NCBI GenBank assembly: GCA_041569895.1
Contig: JBFFXF010000162.1
Coordinates: 1-16,663 of the forward strand
Direction of reading: 5' to 3'
Length of the DNA: 16,663 nt
Source of the DNA: JBFFXF01 sp041569895
GTDB taxonomy: Bacteria > Planctomycetota > UBA8108 > JACQVS01
A model generated the notes under the pieces. The model saw only the letters and a list, made by a program, of their open reading frames with translations. It was not told the DNA's origin and did no database searches. The position numbers and the translations under genes were made by a program. This document shows, one piece after another, positions 7,068 through 14,158 of the stretch (positions are counted from its first letter, which is position 1; each line of letters opens with the position of its first letter).

Positions 7068-7289
7068 ATGACCGTGAAGGCCGAGGATCACCAGCGCCGG
7101 CGGCAGACCGTCGAGGGGTGGAAGATCTCCATCACCTCCTATCGCATCGGCGAGACCCACTACTGCCACATCGACAACGTCTCCCCGGGCGCCACCATCG
7201 CGCGGGCGAGCGGTCCGACACGGGAGGCCGCCGAGACGGAAGCCCTCGAAAAGGCGACAAAGCGCCTGGCAGCGACGCGAAGACGCTGA
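7068..7289 (+). CDS. Small hypothetical protein, HicB/dsRBD-like fold suspected
   Basis: A 73-residue protein starting 11 nt after the sulfurtransferase stop, so probably cotranscribed. I do not recognise a named family. Seen: a basic, charged first ~14 residues. Then come three short strands around 'WKISITSYRIG', 'HYCHIDNVSPG' and 'TIARASG', and an amphipathic helix 'TREAAETEALEKATKRLAAT'. A strand-strand-strand-helix order with a 'G.T.EAAE.EAL..A' turn resembles HicB-type antitoxin and dsRNA-binding-like folds; this is a fold-level guess. No HicA-like partner is adjacent. The start is uncertain: GAGGGG (7062-7067) abuts the ATG at 7068 but lies 6 nt before an in-frame GTG at 7074, which may be the real start. 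It ends ~57 nt before the convergent HYR gene stop. Confidence 0.68.
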   Translation: MTVKAEDHQRRRQTVEGWKISITSYRIGETHYCHIDNVSPGATIARASGPTREAAETEALEKATKRLAATRRR

Positions 7290-7321
7290 GGTTCCGCTCG
7301 CGCTCCTCGAAGTCACCCGCC

Positions 7322-7347
7322 GCCCCGGCGTTCTCCGGGCACGGGGC
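7322..7347. terminator. G/C hairpin between convergent genes
   Basis: GCCCCG (7322-7327) pairs with CGGGGC (7342-7347), and an alternative CCCGG/CCGGG stem lies inside it. It sits between the end of the small hypothetical gene and the HYR gene's TAG stop (7347-7349), so could stop transcription from both directions. There is no T-run. Confidence 0.35.
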
Positions 7348-10300
7348 TACTCACACGGCAGGAACCCTTCGCAGTCCAGGTCGTCCTCGGTCGGGTCGAG
7401 GCCGCAGAGGGGCAGGTACGGGTCCGGAGGGCGCCGGCCGCCGCTGAAGACGAAGTTGAGGTCGAAGACGACATCGCCCAGGTCGACGTGGCCGTCGTCG
7501 TTGCAGTCACCGGCGTCCATGCAGGTCGGCGACTGGTTGCCGAGGAACATCCAGTTGATCAGGTAGATCGGATCGCCGATGTCGCACTTCGAATCGCCGT
7601 TGGCGTCACCGCGGATGAAGGCGCGGATGCCGACCACGACGTTGACGTCGAAGGTGCACACGGTCTCGTTCCCCGCGGCGTCCCGGGCCTGACACACCAC
7701 CGTGTGCGAGCCGAGCATGATCTTCGTTCCCGGCGGCGGATCGCACGTCACCTGGACCGCGCCGTCGATGTTGTCCGTGGCGATCGGCAGCTCGTACTGG
7801 AGCACCACCGTGCACTCGTTCGGCTCCGGCTGGTTCCCCGGAGGCCATCCCGGCGGCTTGTGGGGCGACGTGCCGTTCGTGGTGCACTCGAGGTCGAAGA
7901 TGTCCGGCGGGCACACGAGCTCGGGCGGCGTGGTATCCTGCACGCGCACGGTGAACGTCGTGGTGGTCTCGTTGCCCTCCGCATCGCGACCGCGGCAGGT
8001 CACCTGCGAGTCGCCGACCGGGAACATCGAGCCCGAGATGGGATCCTCGTCGAGCTGCGGATCGGGGTCGCAGTCGTCCGTGATGGTGATCAGGGACCGG
8101 AAATCGACCATGGCGCCAGCCGAGCTCTCGGCCTCCACCTCGACCATCTCCGGGCACTGCACCACGGGCGGGGTCGTGTCGACCACCGTGATGACGAACG
8201 AGCACTGGATCTCGTTGCCGCGGCTGTCGGTCGAGGTGCAGATCACCTCGGTCGATCCCAGCGCGAACGTGCTTCCGGACGGCGGCACGCACTCGACCGG
8301 CCGCTCGCCGTCACACGCGTCATTGGCCATCGGCAGGTCGTAGTTGACGACGGTCCCCTCGAAGCTCTCGCACTCGACCGTCATGTCCGGCGGGCAGATC
8401 AGCTCGGGCGCGGTCGTGTCGACGACGGTGACCGTGAACTGGCAGCTGGACTCGTTGCCGGCCGTGTCGGTCGCCGTGCACGTGATGACGTGCGGGCCGG
8501 GCTCGAGCGGCGTCCCGGGAGGCGGATCGCAGCGGATCTGCGGCGCGGGGTCGCAGTTGTCCTGAGGGATCGGCAGCGGGAAGTCGACGACGGCGGTGCC
8601 GCCCTCGCCGCACTCCAGCTCGAAGTCGGGCAGACACGCGATGGCTGGCGGCGTGTCGTCGCGGACCACCACCGTGAAGGTGCACTCCGCGACGTTGTTC
8701 TCCCAGTCGGTGGCGGTGCACGTCACCGTGGTCTCGCCGATCGGGAAGACCGAGCCGCTCGGCGGGTCACAGGCGACGACCGGGTTCGGATCGCAGGTGT
8801 CCACGACCACCGGCGCGAAGTTGACCACGGCGCCCTCGGCGGAGGTGCAGAGCGCGCTGATGTCACCAGGGCACTGGATCAGCGGCGGCGTGTTGTCGAT
8901 CACCTGGACCACGAACCTGCAGTCGACCAGGTTGCCGTTCTGATCGTCCGCCGTGCAGGTCACGGTCGATGTGCCGAGCGGGAAGAGCGAGCCGGAGCCC
9001 GGCAGGCACGCCAGGTTCGGCGCCGGATTGCAGCTGTCGCTCACCGTCGGCTGCTCGTAGACGACCTCGGCACCGTCCGGTCCGGCGCATTCGCGGATGA
9101 TATCGGTCGTGCACGTCAGCTGCGGCGGGACGGTGTCGACGACCTCGAGCTCGAACTGACACGTGGCCGTGTTGCCCGCGTCGTCGGTCGCCGTGCAGGT
9201 GATCGTGTGGATGCCGATCGGCAGCAACGCCCCCTGCGGCGGGTTGCAGGTCACCACGGGATCCGGATCGCAGACGTCGCTGACGTTCGGAAGCGGGTAC
9301 TGGATCACTCCGAGGAGGTTCTCGTCGCACTCGATCGCCATGACGTCGACGGGACACGCGATCGTCGGCGGCGTCGTGTCGGCGACGATCACCGCCAGCT
9401 GGCACTGGCTCGAGTTCCCGGACGCGTCCGTCGCCGTGCAGGTGACGATCGTCGTGCCGATCGGGAAGACGCTGCCGGACGGCGGGTCGCACGTCACCTC
9501 GACGGTGTCCTGGCACGCGTCGATCGCGCCGACGTTCAGCGTCACCGCGGCGCCCTCGGGGCCCGTGCACTCCGCGACGATCGGCTCCTCGGGGCACGAG
9601 AGCTCCGGCGGCGTCGTGTCGACGACGTTGACCGTGAACTCGCACGTCGTCTCGTTGCCGCTGAAGTCGGTCGCGGAGCACCGCACCACCGTCTGTCCCG
9701 GAGGAAAGGTGCTCCCCGGGGCCGGGTTGCACTCGACCACCGGATTCGGATCGCAGGTGTCGGACGCGATGGCGGTGAAGTCGACGATCGTGCCGGCCGG
9801 GCTCTCGCACTCGACGACTATGTCGGCCGGACACGAGATCGACGGCGGCGTGTTGTCCTCGACGATGACGTTGAAGCTGCACGTGATCGAATTGCCGCTG
9901 AAGTCGGTCGCGGTGCAGGTCACGACGGTGTCGCCGATCGGGAAGAGCGAGCCGGACGGCGGATCGCACACCAGCGCCGGAAACTCGTCGCAGGCGTCGG
10001 CGACCCTCGGCGTCGAGTACTCGACGACGCGACCCTCGGGGCCATCGCACTCGACGACGATGTCCTCGAGACAGACGAGCATCGGCGGCGTCACATCGAC
10101 GACCTCGACGATGAACGAGCACTCGGCGGTGTTGCCGGAGGCGTCCTTCGCAACGCAGCGGACCGTCGTCTCGCCGATCGGGAAGAGCGAGCCGGACGGC
10201 GGCTCGCAGGAGAAGCTGACGTCCGCGTCGCAGAGGTCCTCGACCAGCGGATCCGGGAAGTTGACGACGGCGCCCGGGAACGGGTCGACGACGTCACAGT

Positions 10301-12062
10301 CGGCGCGCACCGGTCCGGCGGGGCACGAGATCGTCGGCGGCGTCGTGTCGACGACGTTCACCGTGAACTCGCAGGTCCTCGTGTTGCCGGACTCGTCCAT
10401 CGCCATGCACGCCACGACGGTCGACCCCGGTGGAAAGACGGACCCCGACGGCGGATCGCAGACGACGATCGGGTCCGGATCGCAGAGGTCGCTGGCGGAG
10501 ACCGAGAACGACACCGGCGTGCCGGCCGGCGTCGCGCACTCGACGGTGACGTCGTCGGGGCAGACGATCATCGGACTCTGCGTGTCGACGACGCTCACCG
10601 TGAACTGGCACTCGACTCGGTTCCCATCGTCGTCGGTCGTGCTGCACGTGACGACGGTGTCGCCGAGCGGGAAGACCGAGCCAGACGGCGGCTCACAGAT
10701 CGGCGCCGGCGGGGACTGGCAGAGGCTCGACACCATCGGCAACGGGTACTCGACGACGGCGCCCTCGGGGCCGCGGCACTCGGTGACGATGTCCGGGCTG
10801 CAGATCAGCTGGACTCCCGGGTCCTCGACGACCACGACCTCGAACGTGCACGTCGAGACGTTGTTGTGACCGTCGGCGGCTGTGCACGTGACGGTCGTCG
10901 TGCCGAGCGGGAAGAAGCTGCCGCTCGGCGGATCGCACACCACGTCGACCGAATCGTCGCAGACGTCGGTCGCGGTCGGCTGCGGATAGTCGACAACGGC
11001 TCCACCGTCGCCGGGCCGGACGCAGTTGACCACGATCGGCTCGGACGGGCAGTTGAGCCGCGGCGCGGTGGTGTCGACGACGGCGACGCTGAACTTGCAC
11101 CGGCTGATGTTGCGGTCATCGTCATCGTCATCGTCATCGTGATGGCCGATGTGAGGGCCGCGGTCATCGTCATCGTCGTCGTCGTCTTCGTGGTTCAGGT
11201 CCGTGGCAGCGCAGACCACGGTCTTCACCGCGCCGATCGGCAGCACGGTGCCCGGCGGCGGGAAGCAGACGACTTTCGGCGACGGATCGCAGTTGTCGGT
11301 CGCGGTGACCTCGTAGTCGATCGGCGCGCCCTTCGGGCCCTGGCACTCGATCTCGACCGTCCCCACGGGACACGAAAGCACCGGCGGCGTCTCGTCGTCC
11401 GGGCAGACGGGGCACATGTCCTTGTTCTTCCGCGACTTGTTGAACTTGTAGAGTATCCTGGAAAGCCTGTGAATCGTCTTCGAGCACGGCTCCTTCATGT
11501 TGCCGGGGCACCCCGAGAGGTCGCAAAGCTCGAGCGAGAGCGCGAGCAGGTCCTCGATCGGAGTCGTCTCGTCGACGGCGAGCGCGTCGTCGGGATCGGG
11601 AGTGGACTCGTCGGGAATGAATCGGTCGCCGCACCTCAGGACGATGCGGAAGTCGTCGATCCCGAAACACTCGGCCGCGTCCGAGCCCAGCAGTCCGTCA
11701 CCGACGAGCAGGGAGCGGCGGATATTGAAGGTGGCCACGAGCGCGTCTCGACGGAGCTTGCCGCATGGCCCGGGCCCGCGACCGCGCAAGACCGAGCGCG
11801 CAACGCCGGGAGTGTCGACGACGATCCCGCAGACGACCGGCGGCTCGAATGGAGCGCCCGACCCTCCGATGACGAGCTCGAGCTCGGCATCGGTGCGCTT
11901 CTTCCAGCAACTGTGTGAATTGGTGCCGTCGAGCGAAAGGCAGGTGGTCTGCCGCTTGCCGTGAGCGTGCGTGTCAGTTGCCAGGAGGGCAACGAACACC
12001 GCCGACAACCCGGCCGCGAGATACGCCCTGCCCCTCCGACGAAGGCGTCGGTCTGTTTTCAT
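7347..12062 (-). CDS. Giant secreted HYR-repeat protein with C-terminal dockerin-type module
   Basis: A 1571-residue extracytoplasmic protein. Seen: a signal peptide (about 1-34, basic start then LAAGLSAVFVALLA, ending THAHG), and an unrecognised Cys-containing region (about 36-222). Fifteen HYR (hyaline repeat) domains follow (223-1476), each with a 'DTTPP...CP' start, 'CDPPSGS.FPIG' centre and 'TCTATD.SGN...C.FTV' end. The C-terminal segment carries two 12-residue calcium-type loops, D1486-D1497 (DANGDSKCDIGD) and D1519-D1530 (DCNDDGHVDLGD), each with acidic or Asn ligands at positions 1, 3, 5, 9 and 12, as in dockerin type I repeats. HYR domains are immunoglobulin-like and usually serve adhesion; the dockerin-type module may anchor or sort the protein. 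The first HYR carries two runs of eight Asp (293-300, 309-316). GAGGGG (12072-12077) lies 9 nt before the ATG. It is probably monocistronic. The ligand is unknown. Confidence 0.9.
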   Translation of the reverse strand: MKTDRRLRRRGRAYLAAGLSAVFVALLATDTHAHGKRQTTCLSLDGTNSHSCWKKRTDAELELVIGGSGAPFEPPVVCGIVVDTPGVARSVLRGRGPGPCGKLRRDALVATFNIRRSLLVGDGLLGSDAAECFGIDDFRIVLRCGDRFIPDESTPDPDDALAVDETTPIEDLLALSLELCDLSGCPGNMKEPCSKTIHRLSRILYKFNKSRKNKDMCPVCPDDETPPVLSCPVGTVEIECQGPKGAPIDYEVTATDNCDPSPKVVCFPPPGTVLPIGAVKTVVCAATDLNHEDDDDDDDDRGPHIGHHDDDDDDDDRNISRCKFSVAVVDTTAPRLNCPSEPIVVNCVRPGDGGAVVDYPQPTATDVCDDSVDVVCDPPSGSFFPLGTTTVTCTAADGHNNVSTCTFEVVVVEDPGVQLICSPDIVTECRGPEGAVVEYPLPMVSSLCQSPPAPICEPPSGSVFPLGDTVVTCSTTDDDGNRVECQFTVSVVDTQSPMIVCPDDVTVECATPAGTPVSFSVSASDLCDPDPIVVCDPPSGSVFPPGSTVVACMAMDESGNTRTCEFTVNVVDTTPPTISCPAGPVRADCDVVDPFPGAVVNFPDPLVEDLCDADVSFSCEPPSGSLFPIGETTVRCVAKDASGNTAECSFIVEVVDVTPPMLVCLEDIVVECDGPEGRVVEYSTPRVADACDEFPALVCDPPSGSLFPIGDTVVTCTATDFSGNSITCSFNVIVEDNTPPSISCPADIVVECESPAGTIVDFTAIASDTCDPNPVVECNPAPGSTFPPGQTVVRCSATDFSGNETTCEFTVNVVDTTPPELSCPEEPIVAECTGPEGAAVTLNVGAIDACQDTVEVTCDPPSGSVFPIGTTIVTCTATDASGNSSQCQLAVIVADTTPPTIACPVDVMAIECDENLLGVIQYPLPNVSDVCDPDPVVTCNPPQGALLPIGIHTITCTATDDAGNTATCQFELEVVDTVPPQLTCTTDIIRECAGPDGAEVVYEQPTVSDSCNPAPNLACLPGSGSLFPLGTSTVTCTADDQNGNLVDCRFVVQVIDNTPPLIQCPGDISALCTSAEGAVVNFAPVVVDTCDPNPVVACDPPSGSVFPIGETTVTCTATDWENNVAECTFTVVVRDDTPPAIACLPDFELECGEGGTAVVDFPLPIPQDNCDPAPQIRCDPPPGTPLEPGPHVITCTATDTAGNESSCQFTVTVVDTTAPELICPPDMTVECESFEGTVVNYDLPMANDACDGERPVECVPPSGSTFALGSTEVICTSTDSRGNEIQCSFVITVVDTTPPVVQCPEMVEVEAESSAGAMVDFRSLITITDDCDPDPQLDEDPISGSMFPVGDSQVTCRGRDAEGNETTTTFTVRVQDTTPPELVCPPDIFDLECTTNGTSPHKPPGWPPGNQPEPNECTVVLQYELPIATDNIDGAVQVTCDPPPGTKIMLGSHTVVCQARDAAGNETVCTFDVNVVVGIRAFIRGDANGDSKCDIGDPIYLINWMFLGNQSPTCMDAGDCNDDGHVDLGDVVFDLNFVFSGGRRPPDPYLPLCGLDPTEDDLDCEGFLPCE
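7635..11396 (-). repeat. Array of 15 tandem HYR-coding repeats
   Basis: The DNA encoding residues 223-1476 is a divergent tandem array with an average unit near 250 nt; the commonest spacing is 237-240 nt. Adjacent units share short exact stretches, for example 32 identical bases at 9931-9962 and 10171-10202, exactly 240 nt apart. Most copies are well diverged, so the array is old with some local recent duplication or conversion. The first unit is lengthened by a poly-Asp insert and the last by a Pro/Gly/Asn-rich insert. Confidence 0.85.
11115..11186 (-). repeat. GAT/GAC microsatellite encoding two octa-Asp tracts
   Basis: Two 24-nt runs (11115-11138 and 11163-11186) of GAT and GAC codons, separated by 24 nt encoding Arg-Gly-Pro-His-Ile-Gly-His-His. 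The lower-coordinate run is four exact GATGAC hexamers on the coding strand. It lies between the fifth and sixth cysteine of the first HYR domain, in a loop that is short in the other repeats. Slippage could change its length in frame. Confidence 0.85.
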
Positions 12063-12098
12063 TCTTTCGTTCCCCTCGTCCCGAGTTCCGATAATCGC

Positions 12099-12140
12099 TG
12101 ATTGAGCGAATCAACGGCGCGGTCCGATCGCGTGGATCGG
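12099..12140. promoter_or_regulatory. Two inverted repeats upstream of the HYR gene
   Basis: TGATT-GAGCG-AATCA (12099-12113) and CCGATC-GCGTG-GATCGG (12124-12140) lie 37-78 nt upstream of the HYR start codon. Perfect 5- and 6-bp arms with 5-nt centres fit either operator half-sites or small leader hairpins. No promoter hexamers match well nearby; the most A/T-rich patch is around 12181-12195 (TTAACA/TAACAT on the - strand). The 197-nt region holds no gene. Confidence 0.25.
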
Positions 12141-12259
12141 TTGTGTTGTGACCCTGGCGCCCAACCCCGGCGCAAGACACATGTTAACAGAAACACGGGG
12201 GGTGGAGCAAGACCCTGCCGGGGGGCGTGCGTGAAATCGTGGCAGTCGGCCCGGGGCGG

Positions 12260-14158
12260 TCAGAAGCGGTCGCCGAAGCGGAATGCCTGCACGAAACCCG
12301 CGACACCCCCGGCCGTCGCGCCGAGGAGGACCCAGCCGGAGAGCCCCGAGACCACCCGGCGCCCGTGGAACGAGATGCCCTCCCCGTCCCACGAGAGGGC
12401 CGTCGCGCCGGGCGCGAGGTGAGGGAGAAACTTCTCCGCCGGCGGGAGATCGGCGAGGCGGATCTCGCTCGCGAACGGCTCCGGGAGCACGACACGGGCG
12501 GGCAGGAGCGGCAGGGCGGTGTTGTAGAGCGCGAGCATCAACCGGCTCGGCGTGAACGCCCCGGCGACCCGCGCGCTCCCGAGGGCCGTCAGCTCGCGCA
12601 CGAGCGGCGCGTCCGCGGCGAGGCCGGCATCGCGGCGGTGGTATCGAAGATAGCGAATCACCGGTTGCGGCGCGTTCGAGCACACCGACCACTCGTCGTC
12701 GATCGGCGCCGAGGCCACCGCGACGCCCGGATCGACGGGGAGCGCCCCCGGAGGCGCGCCGCCCGGCCAGAGCCGCCCGAGCACTCCCCCGACCATGACG
12801 CAGCGGATCGACGTGTCGCCCTCCCGGATCTCTCGCGGCTCGCGGCCGGTCGTCGCCGCCATCTTCTCGACGACGCGCAGGTAGGGCTCGAGCTCGCTGG
12901 TGCGCGCGAGCAGGAGCTGGTCATCGATCAGCCCGCCACCCGGTGGCGGCACGGAGACCGAGCACGACCGGATGTGACCGAGGGTGAACAGGTCCTTCTC
13001 GAGCGACAGCCCGACTCTCTTCTCGACCTCCGCGATCGACTCGGTGACTTGTTTCCACACGTCGTCCGGGAGCCGCGTCTCGCCGATGTCGTGAAGCGCC
13101 CTCAGCACCGCGCCGGCATCGAGCGCGCTGATGGAGAGGGCCGTCGTCGTCCGCGGCAGCCGCGCGCGTATCGCCTCGTCGAGCACCACCGGCGAAAAGC
13201 CGTCGAGGACGGCGCCGATCATCCCGCGCTGGGCCGTCGGGCTCTGCAGATACACGCGACCCTCGATGTCGCCGGCGCGCTCGCCGAGGGTGTAGCCGAG
13301 CCAGCTGAAGCTCGACAGGCCCGTGATGCTGAGGATCTGAAACACCCGCTGGCCCTCGGGCGACCCGAAGAGCGGTCCCATGGCGAGCGATCGCAGCGCG
13401 CCGATGTTGACGACCAGCCGCAGCCGCGGCGCCTCGACCTGCGTCCTCGACACCGCCCGCTGGAAGAGCTGGTTGTCCTTCAGTCGGAGGTCGCCATCGC
13501 CCTCCGCGGCGCCGTCGCGCTTCCACGCGCGCACGATCCCCGCGAGCACGTCACGCGAGAGCGCCAGCACGACGTGGTCTCCGAGCACGATGTGATAGAG
13601 CGGCGGCGCGCGCTGGGCGTGGATTATCTGCACGTCGAGACCCTCGATCTCGACCGTCCGCGGCTCGCCGCCGGGGCCGGGAAAGACCCGCGTCAGCCGA
13701 TCGAGCACGCCGAGGATCGCCTCGCGACGGTCGCCGAGCTCGATCGCGATGACGACGCTGACGAACGACAGCGGATCGAGTCCCGTGATGCTGAAGACGA
13801 CCTCGCCGCGCAGCAGCTCGAGGAGCTCGAGCGGCCCGACGCCGAGGATGCCGACGAGCGGCGCGGTGCTCGATCGGATCAGCTCGCGGACGCGCTGCGG
13901 CAGATCGCCGAGGGCGGCGCGGACCTCGGGATCGGTCGCCATCCGCCCCGGGAGCGTCTGTCCGAGCGCCTGGACGAGGGCCCGACCCGAGGGCACGTGG
14001 AGGTGGACGAGGGACTCGACCGGCAGGTGGCGGTCGGGATCGAAACGCCGTGCGTCCTGGCCGCCAGCGCAAGCGGTGGACGGTGACAGCGTCGCGGAGA
14101 TGATCGAGATGAATACGGCGACGACCGCGGCGAGTCGCAAGCACCGGAAGGCGCTCAT
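12260..14158 (-). CDS. Secreted DUF3352-like protein, membrane-anchored paralogue B
   Basis: A 632-residue exported protein of unknown function. Seen: a signal peptide (about 1-31, with LAAVVAVFISIISATLS and ending in 'STACAGG'). A long region follows with a start motif 'LPVESLVHLHVPSGRAL' and a middle motif 'EKRVGLSLEKDLFTLG', then 'VPPPGGGLIDDQLLLAR' and a late 'ALYNTALPLL'. Near the end is a hydrophobic helix (about 605-625, VSGLSGWVLLGATAGGVAGFV), with a short tail 'QAFRFGDRF'. These motifs recur in the same order in the gene just upstream, so the two are paralogues. The pattern resembles DUF3352-type planctomycetal proteins, but I am not sure of the family name. A strong GGGAGGTG (14163-14170) lies just before the ATG, which overlaps the upstream gene's stop by ATGA (14155-14158). 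Likely located in the periplasm or outer face, tethered by the C-terminal helix. Confidence 0.75.
   Translation of the reverse strand: MSAFRCLRLAAVVAVFISIISATLSPSTACAGGQDARRFDPDRHLPVESLVHLHVPSGRALVQALGQTLPGRMATDPEVRAALGDLPQRVRELIRSSTAPLVGILGVGPLELLELLRGEVVFSITGLDPLSFVSVVIAIELGDRREAILGVLDRLTRVFPGPGGEPRTVEIEGLDVQIIHAQRAPPLYHIVLGDHVVLALSRDVLAGIVRAWKRDGAAEGDGDLRLKDNQLFQRAVSRTQVEAPRLRLVVNIGALRSLAMGPLFGSPEGQRVFQILSITGLSSFSWLGYTLGERAGDIEGRVYLQSPTAQRGMIGAVLDGFSPVVLDEAIRARLPRTTTALSISALDAGAVLRALHDIGETRLPDDVWKQVTESIAEVEKRVGLSLEKDLFTLGHIRSCSVSVPPPGGGLIDDQLLLARTSELEPYLRVVEKMAATTGREPREIREGDTSIRCVMVGGVLGRLWPGGAPPGALPVDPGVAVASAPIDDEWSVCSNAPQPVIRYLRYHRRDAGLAADAPLVRELTALGSARVAGAFTPSRLMLALYNTALPLLPARVVLPEPFASEIRLADLPPAEKFLPHLAPGATALSWDGEGISFHGRRVVSGLSGWVLLGATAGGVAGFVQAFRFGDRF

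Noticed and set aside
7635..11396. Regular ~240-nt periodicity considered as a CRISPR or satellite array
   Set aside because: The unit is far too long and variable for CRISPR and is fully explained by tandem HYR coding repeats in one frame.
7488..11918. A 1476-codon open frame on the + strand across the whole HYR region
   Set aside because: It is antisense to the HYR gene. The product is a low-complexity Arg/Asp/Val/His-rich string without domains or a start context, as expected where high-GC codon bias removes stops opposite a long repetitive gene. The - strand frame has clear HYR motifs and a signal peptide.
11961..12062. Twin-arginine signal on the HYR protein (RR-L-RRR-G near the N-terminus)
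   Set aside because: It has several Arg but not the S/T-RR-x-F-L-K consensus; a Sec signal peptide explains it better, and disulfide-rich repeats would suit Sec export.
12165..12200. CCCCG...CGGGG pair as a terminator for paralogue B
   Set aside because: Only 5 bp of stem around a 26-nt loop and no T-run in the right orientation.
12227..14086. Long open frame on the + strand opposite paralogue B
   Set aside because: The product is Arg/Glu/Asp-rich and featureless; the - strand frame has a signal peptide, strong ribosome-binding site and paralogue similarity.
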